A stretch of DNA of 30,427 bases, taken from the NCBI GenBank assembly GCA_021802325.1, contig JAKAAM010000008.1, forward strand, positions 1 through 30,427, read 5' to 3'. A program made the position numbers and the translations under genes. Each line of letters starts with the position of its first letter. The stretch's first letter is position 1. Positions 14,493 through 22,198 of the stretch are shown here, one piece after another. The notes below the pieces were generated by a model. It was given only the letters and a program-made list of their open reading frames with translations, ran no database searches and was not told the DNA's origin. This stretch comes from Nitrospirota bacterium. GTDB lineage: Bacteria; Nitrospirota_A; Leptospirillia; Leptospirillales; Leptospirillaceae.

Positions 14493-17017
14493 TGGGTGGG
14501 CCGGACCACGAAGTTCAGGATCTTGCCCGGCACAAAGATCGTCTTCAGAACCGTCTGGCCCGAGAGGGCCCGGACGAGACGTTCGTCTTCCCTGGCCCCA
14601 AGAGCGACGGTCGTTTCCGATGCGTCCGGCGGAAAGCTCAGCGTCGCCCTGAGCTTTCCGTTGACCTGAATGACGAAGGGGACCTGTGTTCGGACCAGGG
14701 CGCGCTCGTCGGGAACGGGCCACGCGTGATGGGCGATCCTTTCGACTCCGAGGCGACGTCCGAGATGATCCGCGAGATGGGGCGCGAAGGGGGAGAGGAG
14801 GAGGAGCATGGTCCGATAGCCTGACACGAGGGCCCATTGCCGGGATTCGGCGTCTTCCCGAAGGGCGTTTCCCTGGAAATGGCTGAGGGTGTTCAGGAGC
14901 TCCATGAGGCTGGCGATGGCCGTGTTCATCTGGGCGTTGTTTTCGAGATCGGCGGTCACCTTCCGGATGGTCTCGTGAATCTTGTTCCGGACATCGCAGG
15001 CTTCCGGAGCGAGCGCCTCAAGCCATGCGGCCGTCTCCGTCCTGGCCGCTCCCGGAAATTCCTCGACGAGCGCCTCGATCCGGCTATGAAGCCGGCCGAG
15101 GAATCGGTAGGCCCCTTCGACCGCCTTGTCGTCCCAGGAGAGATCCTTGTCGGGCGGAGCCGAAAAAAGGGTGAAGAGCCGGACGGTATCGGCCCCGTAC
15201 TCCGAGATGAGAAGATCGGGGTCGACCACGTTCCCCTTCGACTTTGACATCTTCGATCCGTCCTTCAGGACCATTCCCTGGGTCAGGAGGGTCCGGAAGG
15301 GCTCCTTGACCGGAGAGAGACCCAGGTCGAAGAGAACCCGGGTGAAGAAACGTGCATAGAGAAGGTGGAGGATCGCATGTTCGACCCCTCCGATGTACTG
15401 GTCGACCGGAAGCCAATAGGAGAGGGCCTCGGGGGAGAACGGGCGATCCGGAGGGCAATCCTCGATGCCGGCGAATCGGAGAAAATACCACGAGGAGTCG
15501 ATGAAGGTGTCCATCGTGTCGGTTTCCCGGCGACCGGTCCCTCCGCAGGACGGACAGGGAACGCTTCGGAAGGAGGGGTGGTCGGCCAGGGGAGAGCCGC
15601 CCTTTCCGGTGAAGTGGATGTCCCGGGGAAGAAGGACCGGGAGATCGCCCTCGGGGACCGGGACGATCCCGCAGGAGGGGCAGTGGATCACGGGAATCGG
15701 CGTTCCCCAGTAGCGCTGGCGGGAAATGCCCCAGTCCCGGAGGCGGTAGGTTTTTTTGGGTCGTCCAAGGCCTGATTTTTCGAGGTGGGCGGTGATCGTG
15801 GCCCGGGCGTCGTCCCCCGACAGGCCGGAAAAGGGGCCCGAATCCAGAAGGACGCCGTCTTCGGTGACGGCCTTGTCCAATGAGGGATTCCGATCCTGTC
15901 CGGGCGGCAAAATCACCTGGCGGACCGGCAGACCATATTTCTGGGCGAATTCGAAGTCTCGCTGGTCATGGGCGGGAACTCCCATGACGACACCGGTCCC
16001 GTAGGATGCGACGACGAAGTTTCCGATCCAGAGGGGAACGCGCTCGCTTGTCAGGGGATGGCGAAGGAAAACTCCTGAAAAGACCCCTTCTTTTTCAGGC
16101 TCTTCACGGCTCTGATGGGTTCGGGCCCGGAGGGTTTTTTCGATGAAGGCTCTCGCGGCGGCCTTCTCCGGGGATCGTTCGAGGAGGGCTTCCAGGCGGG
16201 GATGTTCGGGGGCGATGGTCACGAAGGTGACCCCGAAGAGGGTGTCGGGTCTTGTGGTGAAGACCGTCAGGGGTTCTGTCGGCAATACCGGTTCGCCGGT
16301 CCCCTCGATACCAAAGTCGATCAGGGCCCCGGTCGAGGGGGCGATCCAGTTGGCCTGCATCGTCCTGACCCGTTCCGGCCATCCGTCCAGGGTCTCGAGG
16401 GACTGCGCGAGATCCTCGGCATAGTCGGTGATCCGGAGAAACCATTGGTCCATCGTCCGGAGGGTGACGACGCTCCCGCAGCGCCAGCAGAGACCGTCTT
16501 CGACCTGTTCGTTGGCGAGGACGGTCGCGCAGGAGTCGCACCAGTTGAGGAGGGCCTCCTTGCGATAGGCCAGACCTTTTTCGAGGAGTTTCAGAAAGAA
16601 CCACTGGTTCCAGCGATAGTAGTCCGGGTGGCAGGTGGCCACTTCCCGGTCCCAGTCGTAGGAAAGGCCGAGTTTCTGGAGCTGCTCCTTCATATGGGAG
16701 ATGTTGCTTTCGGTCCAGTCGGCGGGATGAATGCCCCGGACGATGGCGGCATTTTCAGCGGGAAGACCGAAGGCGTCCCAGCCCATGGGGTGAAGGACGT
16801 TGAACCCCCGCATCCTCTTGTAGCGGGCAATCGCATCGCCAATCGAATAGTTCCTGACATGGCCCATGTGGATGCGGCCGGAGGGGTAGGGGAACATCTC
16901 GAGGCAGTAATATTTTGGAAGTTCCGGAGAGCGGTTGACGTGGAAGGCGTTTTCCGCTTTCCAGCTCTTTTGGACGGTCTGTTCGATTTCCGAAAAGGGG
17001 TAGAGAGGCTCGCTCAC
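14489..17017 (-). CDS. leuS: Leucyl-tRNA synthetase
   Basis: This class I synthetase charges tRNA-Leu. The HIGH-type motif PYPSGRIHMGH is at residues 43-53 and KMSKSKGN is near 588. The CP1 editing domain (TTRPDTLFGVTFV... GTGVVMGVPAHDQRDFEF) lies between, with the leucine-specific and zinc-like cysteine segments (CDSCATVLANEQVEDGLCWRCG). At 842 residues it has the usual bacterial length. The start is GTG 17017, preceded by AAGGAG; upstream in-frame codons to 17068 do not fit the family. It is the first gene of the minus-strand operon with lptE and holA. Confidence 0.97.
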   Translation of the reverse strand: MSEPLYPFSEIEQTVQKSWKAENAFHVNRSPELPKYYCLEMFPYPSGRIHMGHVRNYSIGDAIARYKRMRGFNVLHPMGWDAFGLPAENAAIVRGIHPADWTESNISHMKEQLQKLGLSYDWDREVATCHPDYYRWNQWFFLKLLEKGLAYRKEALLNWCDSCATVLANEQVEDGLCWRCGSVVTLRTMDQWFLRITDYAEDLAQSLETLDGWPERVRTMQANWIAPSTGALIDFGIEGTGEPVLPTEPLTVFTTRPDTLFGVTFVTIAPEHPRLEALLERSPEKAAARAFIEKTLRARTHQSREEPEKEGVFSGVFLRHPLTSERVPLWIGNFVVASYGTGVVMGVPAHDQRDFEFAQKYGLPVRQVILPPGQDRNPSLDKAVTEDGVLLDSGPFSGLSGDDARATITAHLEKSGLGRPKKTYRLRDWGISRQRYWGTPIPVIHCPSCGIVPVPEGDLPVLLPRDIHFTGKGGSPLADHPSFRSVPCPSCGGTGRRETDTMDTFIDSSWYFLRFAGIEDCPPDRPFSPEALSYWLPVDQYIGGVEHAILHLLYARFFTRVLFDLGLSPVKEPFRTLLTQGMVLKDGSKMSKSKGNVVDPDLLISEYGADTVRLFTLFSAPPDKDLSWDDKAVEGAYRFLGRLHSRIEALVEEFPGAARTETAAWLEALAPEACDVRNKIHETIRKVTADLENNAQMNTAIASLMELLNTLSHFQGNALREDAESRQWALVSGYRTMLLLLSPFAPHLADHLGRRLGVERIAHHAWPVPDERALVRTQVPFVIQVNGKLRATLSFPPDASETTVALGAREDERLVRALSGQTVLKTIFVPGKILNFVVRPTQ

Positions 17018-17201
17018 CGGGACTCCTTGAAAAGTGAAACAACCCAAGTTTTTCAACCATTTTAACACAGGAGAGAAGACGATGGGTATTGGATGAAGCG
17101 GGGCATGGATCAGCAGAAGGGGAAAGTGGGGGCTTGGGGGCTTTCCAAACTGATCTGTCTTCAGTAGAATGTTCAGGTCGTTTTCATCCCTCCCGGTTAT
17201 T

Positions 17202-17279
17202 GCGCCCGTAGCTCAGCCCGGATAGAGCAACAGACTACGAATCTGAAGGTCGCAGGTTCAACTCCTGCCGGGCGCACCA
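17202..17279 (+). tRNA. tRNA-Arg (anticodon ACG), integration target
   Basis: The cloverleaf has acceptor stem GCGCCCG paired to CGGGCGC, D-stem GCTC/GAGC, anticodon loop CTACGAA (anticodon ACG, read as ICG for CGU/CGC/CGA), T-arm GCAGG-TTCAACT-CCTGC and encoded CCA. The 3' part from T33 onward is repeated exactly 8.4 kb away, showing that it is the attachment site of the mobile element to its right. The gene remains complete. Confidence 0.96.
17236..17279 (+). repeat. attL core (44-bp direct repeat, copy 1)
   Basis: The sequence from T33 of the anticodon loop to the CCA end of tRNA-Arg(ACG) is identical to 25602-25645. The flanking bases differ on both sides (C against T before, A against C after), fixing the repeat length at 44. 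Confidence 0.93.
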
Positions 17280-17326
17280 ATCCCCACGATATCTTACGAG
17301 ACTTTCCCCTCCCTGACATTTTCCCC

Positions 17327-17347
17327 TGGTGCCGTATTTGGTGCCGG
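17327..17347 (+). repeat. Candidate integrase arm-type site, left end
   Basis: A 21-base block containing two GTGCCG units separated by TATTTG matches 20 of 21 bases of 25411-25431 near the other end. It lies 48 bases inside the attL core. Paired short repeats flanking the core in this way are what arm-type integrase sites look like; function is inferred. Confidence 0.5.
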
Positions 17348-17392
17348 TCCGGACCAAAAACCGGATTTTTCCCCGAGAGGATTCCGACCGCC

Positions 17393-18400
17393 TCATGGAG
17401 ATGGTCCGGGGAGAGGTGGGCATAGACCAGGGTTGTCGCATAGTTCTTGTGACCGGCCAGCTTCTGGACCGTCAGGAGAGGAACCCCCCCCCCTTTGGAC
17501 GAGACGGGAGCAGAAGGTATGCCGGAGGCTGTGCCAGACCACCCCGGAGAGCCCGGCTTTTTCCACGGCCGGAATGAATACTTTCTTATAGAATGCATTT
17601 CCATCCCTCGGTTTCGCATGATCGACGGGAGACGGGAACACCCAAGGGGAGAGGATGACTTGACGAGCTTTCAGATCCCGGAGGACGGCAAGGGCCGTAT
17701 CGTTCAAGGGAACGTGCCGGGTTAAGCCCGACTTCGATACGGGGACGGTCAGAAATCGAGAGGCGGTGTCGATATTCTCCCACCGAAGATGAAACTGTTC
17801 GGATTGTCTCAGTCCGGTATGAATGGCAAGCTCGACAAAGGGCCAGAACTCGGGCGGGAAGACCTCTTTCAGCTTCGCCTCGTCCGCCTCGGACAGGAAT
17901 ATGGTCCGGCCTTTCGGTTCCTTGAAGAACTGGACCCGGAAGACGGGGTTCTCCTTCACCAGCCCGTCCCGGACGGCGATATTGAGGACGTGCTTCAGAA
18001 AGGCATAGTAGCGGTTGACTGTAGTCTTCGCCAGTCGTCCCTCTTCCAGAAGGGCGGCCTGGATCCGCTCTAATTCGCTTGTTTTGATGCTGGCAAGGGG
18101 GCGGTCCCCCAGGCGGTCCGTCCAGAAGGCGGCATAGGTTTTTTGGACCGGTTTTGATATGGCCGTGACCGTTTCCATGTATTCGGCGATCCATGCCCCG
18201 AGCGTCACGACACGGGGCTTCTCGGGCTCATAGCGTCCTTCAAGGATCTGTGCCCTGACCCGGGCGTAGTAGTTCTTCGCGTCCGTCTTCCGTCCGATCT
18301 TCCGGCGGACCTCTTTTCCCTGCCATGTGTACCGGACCCACCAGACCCCAGATCCTGTCGGCTTCTCGAACACCCCCCGATCCTGCTTCGCGTGTGCCAT
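17393..18400 (-). CDS. int: Tyrosine recombinase/integrase, frameshifted before its active-site tyrosine
   Basis: The 335-codon frame has an N-terminal arm-binding part (GVWWVRYTWQGKEVRRKIG), a SAM-like core-binding domain (about 70-160) and a catalytic domain with Arg (TGLRQSEQFHLRW), Lys (SKSGLTRHVPL) and HSLRHTF. Right after RLVQR a run of ten G (17484-17493) throws the frame, so the reading ends in unrelated residues (SSPDGPEAGR...) and lacks the Tyr. Nine or six G would restore a normal LVQRG(G)VPLLTVQKLAGH sequence. The start ATG 18400 lies one base after the stop of the zinc-ribbon gene. It is next to attL, as expected for the element's integrase. It may be inactive, phase-variable, or a sequencing error. 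Confidence 0.85.
   Translation of the reverse strand: MAHAKQDRGVFEKPTGSGVWWVRYTWQGKEVRRKIGRKTDAKNYYARVRAQILEGRYEPEKPRVVTLGAWIAEYMETVTAISKPVQKTYAAFWTDRLGDRPLASIKTSELERIQAALLEEGRLAKTTVNRYYAFLKHVLNIAVRDGLVKENPVFRVQFFKEPKGRTIFLSEADEAKLKEVFPPEFWPFVELAIHTGLRQSEQFHLRWENIDTASRFLTVPVSKSGLTRHVPLNDTALAVLRDLKARQVILSPWVFPSPVDHAKPRDGNAFYKKVFIPAVEKAGLSGVVWHSLRHTFCSRLVQRGGGSSPDGPEAGRSQELCDNPGLCPPLPGPSP
17484..17493. repeat. Ten-base homopolymer (G10 on the coding strand) inside int
   Basis: Ten C on the plus strand, so ten G in the integrase mRNA, exactly where the reading frame shifts. Such tracts slip readily in replication and are typical of phase-variable genes; they are also prone to read errors. Confidence 0.9.
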
Positions 18401-18401
18401 G

Positions 18402-19130
18402 TCAGACCCCCTTCTCCAAGATGCTGTAAAGCGACCTCTTCCCGAGAATGCCCCCCCTGCCCTTGTTCCAGTCCCAGAGAAGGCTCTGGACCTCCCCGGG
18501 AGACTTCCCCTCTCTCTTCCATGTCGCGACGATCTTCTCCGCTTCTCTGACGGCGGCCATGCGCCTGGCGTTTCGTTGTTTCTCTCTTTCCCGATATTCC
18601 GGGCTGGACCGCAACTCCTGGGACATGAGGACGGCCTGATGCGCCTTGGAGCAGGCCCGGGACTTCCTGGCCCCCGACCGTAGGGAAATGAAAAACCGTG
18701 AGCAGACCGGACATTTTCCAAGGTTCCCCGGATCGAGCATCCCTCCCTCGGTCAGTGCGCCGAACATCCGAAAGGCGACCTGAACATCATTCTTTTTTTC
18801 CGCATCGAGTCCCAAGCCCGGGATCGGCTCGAACGAGGCCGTTGTGTTGTACCTGTAGGGAACGAGAACTCCCCCTTCCTTGTGGAAACCCAAGGCGACC
18901 GTGTGATTCGCAAACATGAGGTCCAATGCCCCCTTGATCGCTTGATTGAGAACATGAGCGGCAACGACGGCGAGAATCCTCAGAACGGCCTCGTCTCCGG
19001 AGGAAGGGTTAATAAAGAAGTCCATCCCCGCGGTCTCCTGCCGGATCTTAACGAGAAGAGGTATATCTGGTTCCTTATTAGCGAGACCCACCAGGATTTC
19101 CGTAAGGCTGTGCGTTGTTCTTTCGTCCAT
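18402..19130 (-). CDS. Zinc-ribbon protein of unknown function, coupled to the integrase
   Basis: This 242-residue protein has a C-terminal zinc-ribbon-like motif at about 137-165: KCPVCSRFFISLRSG...ACSKAH. The layout resembles CGNR-type zinc fingers, found in some DNA-binding regulators, but the CGNR box itself is absent. The N-terminal 130 residues have no match I recognise. The C-terminus is basic and helical (EYREREKQRNARRMAAVREAE). It ends one base before the integrase start, so the two form an operon. A role as regulator or directionality factor is possible but only inferred from position. Confidence 0.65.
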   Translation of the reverse strand: MDERTTHSLTEILVGLANKEPDIPLLVKIRQETAGMDFFINPSSGDEAVLRILAVVAAHVLNQAIKGALDLMFANHTVALGFHKEGGVLVPYRYNTTASFEPIPGLGLDAEKKNDVQVAFRMFGALTEGGMLDPGNLGKCPVCSRFFISLRSGARKSRACSKAHQAVLMSQELRSSPEYREREKQRNARRMAAVREAEKIVATWKREGKSPGEVQSLLWDWNKGRGGILGKRSLYSILEKGV

Positions 19131-19164
19131 CTTCGACCCCGAAAGGTGTTAATGAGTTTTTGTA

Positions 19165-19175
19165 TTGAATTTCAA
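19165..19175. promoter_or_regulatory. Possible operator in the divergent int/alpA-like intergenic gap
   Basis: TTGAA-T-TTCAA is a perfect 5-1-5 palindrome in the 147-base gap (19131-19277) between the divergent genes, 35 bases upstream of the zinc-ribbon start. AT-rich promoter-like boxes surround it but none stands out. An element repressor or AlpA-like protein could bind here. Confidence 0.3.
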
Positions 19176-19277
19176 AGAATATACGAGTAAGTTCCAATCC
19201 GTAAGGCAAGGTATTATGGGTCGTATTAAAAGGGAAGTCAACAAGAAAAAAGAACGCACAAAAAGGGGGAAAAGATA

Positions 19278-19451
19278 ATGGAAGCACTTTACACGGTCAA
19301 GGAAGCGCCCAAGCTGTTGACATTAAAGGAATCTACCCTTTATTGGTGGATTTTCGACAAAAAAATCAGACCTGTTCGGGTTGGGAGCAGGGCGGTTAGG
19401 GTCCCCGAGAGTGAGATCCTGCGGATTAGAAAGGAAGGAGCTGAGGCATGA
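19278..19451 (+). CDS. AlpA/excisionase-type helix-turn-helix protein
   Basis: This 57-residue protein matches the small MerR-like HTH (HTH_17/AlpA) family: LYTVKEAPKLLTLKESTLYWW is the HTH, followed by the wing KKIRPVRVGSRAVRVPESE. Such proteins act as excisionases or as transcription activators of satellite genes (AlpA in PICIs, Vis in P4). ATG 19278 is divergent from the integrase operon, as in Gram-negative PICIs. The stop overlaps the start of the primase-like gene (ATGA). The upstream purine-rich stretch GGGGGAAAAG serves as ribosome binding site. Confidence 0.82.
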   Translation: MEALYTVKEAPKLLTLKESTLYWWIFDKKIRPVRVGSRAVRVPESEILRIRKEGAEA

Positions 19452-20350
19452 AGACTGCCGAAGAGCTGGTCGACGCCACTAGAGCTAAAAGGGAGGGGCG
19501 GGAATACCGTGGCGATTGTCCGGTTCACGGGGGAAGAAGCTTTTGTTTCCGGGAGAAAGACGGTCGATTGGTTTTCGTGTGCCGGGCCGGATGTAGCCAA
19601 GGGGATGTTATCTCAGCCCTCAAAAAGATGGGACTCTGGGGGAACGAAGTCGATCAGGACCGGATCTATTCTCCCCCTCCCCCCGAGCCCCCTGACGACG
19701 GGAAAAGGCGGATCGAGAGGGCGGAAAAGATCTGGGATGAGTCCCAGGAGATCACCCACGGAGATCCCGTCCACAAATACCTCACCGGTAGAGGAATCGT
19801 CATCGACACGTGGCCCGATGACCTTCACACTCACCCCGCGCTCCCCTACTGGTCGATTGACGACAACGAAAAGCCCGTCAAGATCGGATCCTTTCCGGCA
19901 ATGATTGGCGTGGTCAGAAACCCCCAGGGGAGGCCGGTAGCTCTCCACCGAACCTATCTGACCGATGACGGCCACAAAGCCTCGGTGGATTCCCCAAAGA
20001 AAATTCTGAAAGTCTTCGACCTGGCCGGATCATCCGTCCGGCTCTTCACTCCGGTTGATGGGCTTCTCGCAATCACAGAAGGAGTCGAGGACGCATTGAG
20101 CGCATGGGTTCTCTGGCGGATTCCGACATGGGCTTGTCTTGGAACTTCTGGAATGAAGGCGTTTGAACCCCCTGCGGGGATCTGGAAATTGATCGTCTTT
20201 GCGGATCGGGACGAGAACGGGGCGGGGCAGAAAGCGGCTCTGGAATTGGCAAAAAAACTCAAAAGAAAAATAGCCGTCTCGGTTCGGCTCCCAGACGGCC
20301 ACAAAGACTTGAACGCGCTCCTAATGGAAAGGGCTACACATGCAGTCTAG
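19448..20350 (+). CDS. CHC2 zinc finger / Toprim primase-like protein
   Basis: This 300-residue protein has an N-terminal zinc finger C24-H27...C45-C49 of the CHC2 type found in DnaG-like and phage primases. A central region (GDPVHKYLTGRGI) follows, as in mobile-element primases (DUF7146-type). A C-terminal Toprim domain contains ITEGVEDALSAW (about 208-219, catalytic Glu) and FADRDENGAGQKAA (about 253, DxD). It probably primes replication of the excised element together with the ATPase encoded next, whose start it overlaps by 11 bases. It is short and lacks a helicase domain of its own. Confidence 0.82.
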   Translation: MKTAEELVDATRAKREGREYRGDCPVHGGRSFCFREKDGRLVFVCRAGCSQGDVISALKKMGLWGNEVDQDRIYSPPPPEPPDDGKRRIERAEKIWDESQEITHGDPVHKYLTGRGIVIDTWPDDLHTHPALPYWSIDDNEKPVKIGSFPAMIGVVRNPQGRPVALHRTYLTDDGHKASVDSPKKILKVFDLAGSSVRLFTPVDGLLAITEGVEDALSAWVLWRIPTWACLGTSGMKAFEPPAGIWKLIVFADRDENGAGQKAALELAKKLKRKIAVSVRLPDGHKDLNALLMERATHAV

Positions 20351-21299
20351 CACAGCCACCCCGGGCACGGAAGAGGTCACCATTCCGGGCGTCAGGGTCT
20401 GCACCATCGATGAACTTATAGAGAGAAAATTCCCTCCCCGTGAGGTTCTCTTGTCCCCTTGGCTCCGAAAGCAAAGTCTCGACATGATCCATGCATGGCG
20501 CGGGATTGGAAAAACCTATTTCGCACTGGAAGTCGCCTATGCTGTTGCGACGGGGGGGCGCTTCCTTGGCTGGCATGCCCCCAACCCCCACGGGGTTCTT
20601 TACGTTGATGGAGAAATGCCCGGCGTCACTCTTCAGGAACGCCTTTCTCGGATTGTTCTGTCCGAAGAAAAAGAACCCGAACCAGAAATGTTCAGGATCA
20701 TCACCCCCGATCTTCAAGATATTTGTGTTCCGGACCTCGCAACAACCGATGGGCAAGCACTCATAGAGGAAGCCATTCTTCCGGAAACCGATCTCATCAT
20801 TTTGGATAACATTTCATGCCTTGTCAGGCGCGCTGGACGAGAGAACGACTCCGAGAGCTGGCTGTCCGTTCAGGAATGGGCGCTTAAACTCAGAGCCAAG
20901 GGAAAATCGGTCCTCTTCATCCATCACTCCGGAAAGAATGGGGCACAGCGTGGAACGAGTAAGAGAGAGGATGTTCTTGATACTGTTCTTGCACTCAGGA
21001 GGCCGCAGAATTACGAGGGACAGGAAGGATGTTCGATACAGATTCATTTCGAGAAGGCCCGAGGTTTGACGGGTTCGGACGTGGAAGTTACCGAGGCGAA
21101 GTTAATCACGTCCTCCGCTGGAACCCGCAAGTGGGAATATCGAATAGCGGAAGAGGCGATCAACGATGCCGTTCAGGAAATGTTCGACCTCGGGATGGAT
21201 CGAAAGGAAATTATCCGCGAACTTAAGGAATCCTACGGGAAGAGTCAGGCGACGGCCTATCGGCTGACGGAATCCTTTTTCAAGAAAACTACTCAGTGA
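20340..21299 (+). CDS. RepA-like AAA ATPase (replicative helicase/loader, AAA_25 type)
   Basis: This 319-residue P-loop ATPase has Walker A AWRGIGKTY (52-60), DGEMP (90-94), Walker B LIILDN (about 151-156) and HHSGKNG near 200. This order matches plasmid RepA hexameric helicases and the AAA_25 proteins of phages and satellites. The C-terminal 70 residues look like a winged-helix/HTH (DRKEIIRELKESYGKSQATAYRL), which could recognise the element's origin. The stop is immediately followed by a dense array of TGAGAA repeats, a candidate origin. Primase plus RepA-like ATPase plus iterons suggests self-directed replication after excision. Confidence 0.82.
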   Translation: MQSSTATPGTEEVTIPGVRVCTIDELIERKFPPREVLLSPWLRKQSLDMIHAWRGIGKTYFALEVAYAVATGGRFLGWHAPNPHGVLYVDGEMPGVTLQERLSRIVLSEEKEPEPEMFRIITPDLQDICVPDLATTDGQALIEEAILPETDLIILDNISCLVRRAGRENDSESWLSVQEWALKLRAKGKSVLFIHHSGKNGAQRGTSKREDVLDTVLALRRPQNYEGQEGCSIQIHFEKARGLTGSDVEVTEAKLITSSAGTRKWEYRIAEEAINDAVQEMFDLGMDRKEIIRELKESYGKSQATAYRLTESFFKKTTQ

Positions 21300-21490
21300 G
21301 AAAGGCGTGAGAAACCAATGAGAAAACCCCCTGAGAACGTGAGAAAACCCTTGAGAAAAATGAGAAAAAACGTCCTCGCAGAGCAAGCACCAGAGCGGTT
21401 TTCTCAATTCTCATGTTTTTTCTCCCTAGGGTGTGAGAAATGAGAAAAATAGGGTTCTCGGTGAGAATGCCCGTGAGAATTTGGTGAGAA
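21297..21490 (+). repeat. Iteron-like TGAGAA repeat cluster, candidate replication origin
   Basis: Twelve copies of TGAGAA on the plus strand start at 21297, 21308, 21319, 21332, 21340, 21352, 21361, 21434, 21441, 21462, 21474 and 21485; two inverted copies are at 21401 and 21408. Many spacings are 11-13 bases, about one helical turn. GAGAAAAAAC (21362-21371) and GTTTTTTCTC (21415-21424) form a 10-bp inverted repeat around the centre. The array fills the gap between the RepA-like gene and the next gene. Origins of iteron plasmids and satellites look like this. Confidence 0.65.
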
Positions 21491-21503
21491 AAAGGAGGAG
21501 CAG

Positions 21504-21935
21504 ATGAGTTTGAAAGAGATGGCAAGACAGGTGCTCGAACGGAACCGGGAAGAGAATACTCCCACTCCCGAGCCCCCTTCGGGGGAAATAGAACCCATCG
21601 ACGCGGATACTCTCATTGAGCGGATTGGGATCAAATACGACACCCCGGCCCTCGGAAAGGCCGTTCTCACCCACCCCCGCGACGGATCGCCCCTCGCTTT
21701 CGAGGGAGACCCCCCGCACGTCCGGCTTTTTGCCTGGAGCCTGCTCAATATTCCACCGGGGAGAGCGGCGCCGATCGATCCGGCAAAGGCGGCGAAGGAC
21801 TGCCAGCTTCGACTCGTTGAGGTCCGGGATTCATTGGCCCGGCTAGTAAAGGACGGGGATCTTATCCGGACGGCAGAGCGGGGAAGGGAAGTTTACCGGT
21901 TGAACGTCCTATATCCGGAAGGAGACATGCCATGA
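21504..21935 (+). CDS. Hypothetical protein with C-terminal winged-helix-like segment
   Basis: I do not recognise this 143-residue protein. Residues about 35-75 are mixed; the C-terminal 50 residues (VRDSLARLVKDGDLIRTAERGREVYRL) read like a winged-helix DNA-binding domain. ATG 21504 has a strong AAGGAGGAG ribosome binding site. The stop overlaps the start of a tiny membrane-peptide gene. Its position directly after the repeat array is suitable for a replication or control protein, but this is only inference. Confidence 0.7.
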   Translation: MSLKEMARQVLERNREENTPTPEPPSGEIEPIDADTLIERIGIKYDTPALGKAVLTHPRDGSPLAFEGDPPHVRLFAWSLLNIPPGRAAPIDPAKAAKDCQLRLVEVRDSLARLVKDGDLIRTAERGREVYRLNVLYPEGDMP

Positions 21936-22012
21936 AACCAATTCTTGAGCAATGCCTTTTCACCCTCGGATTGGGCCTCTGGACGGTGTTCCTGACGGCC
22001 CGGAAACGATGA
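21932..22012 (+). CDS. 26-residue single-pass membrane peptide
   Basis: ATG 21932 overlaps the previous stop (ATGA) and has GGAAGGAG upstream. The peptide has a hydrophobic stretch (CLFTLGLGLWTVFLTA) and a basic end (RKR), giving one predicted transmembrane helix with a positive-inside tail. Small peptides of this type occur in phages and islands, but no function is known here. Confidence 0.45.
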   Translation: MKPILEQCLFTLGLGLWTVFLTARKR

Positions 22013-22140
22013 TTCGAGGGACGAGGAGGGAGGCCGGCCGCGGCCCTGCGAAAGCGAAGCGTCAACGGCCTTTTTTGGCGGCCGTCTCCTGGGGCCCACG
22101 ACTGACGCGAGCGGCATCGGCCCTCCCCCTGGTCCTTTGA
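22009..22140 (+). CDS. Possible 43-residue basic small ORF
   Basis: ATG 22009 overlaps the stop of the membrane peptide (ATGA). The product is Arg/Lys-rich (MIRGTRREAGRGPAKAKRQ) and resembles nothing I know. No separate ribosome binding site is visible, so it would rely on coupling. The high-GC local composition makes chance openness likely. An ACGGCC...GGCCGT inverted repeat lies inside it. Confidence 0.2.
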   Translation: MIRGTRREAGRGPAKAKRQRPFLAAVSWGPRLTRAASALPLVL

Positions 22141-22198
22141 CCACCGACACCCGGACGGATTCCGGGGAAACGAAACATGATACGAAAAGGAGAACGAC

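Larger units (their letters stand above)
17197..17483 (-). pseudogene. Displaced C-terminal part of the integrase, containing the catalytic tyrosine
   Basis: In the frame next to that of the integrase body, codons after the G-run read VPLLTVQKLAGHKNYATTLVYAHLSPDH. This is the missing end of a tyrosine recombinase, with the catalytic HxxN region and the Tyr nucleophile (LVYAHL). The frame then continues without a stop through the arm repeats and the attL core, antisense across the tRNA, to TAA at 17197-17199. As the sequence stands this part is not joined to the body (17393-18400). Confidence 0.75.

Noticed and set aside
21297..21490. CRISPR array
   Set aside because: The repeats are six to eight bases with 1-7 base gaps or irregular longer ones; there are no unique spacers of uniform length and no cas genes.
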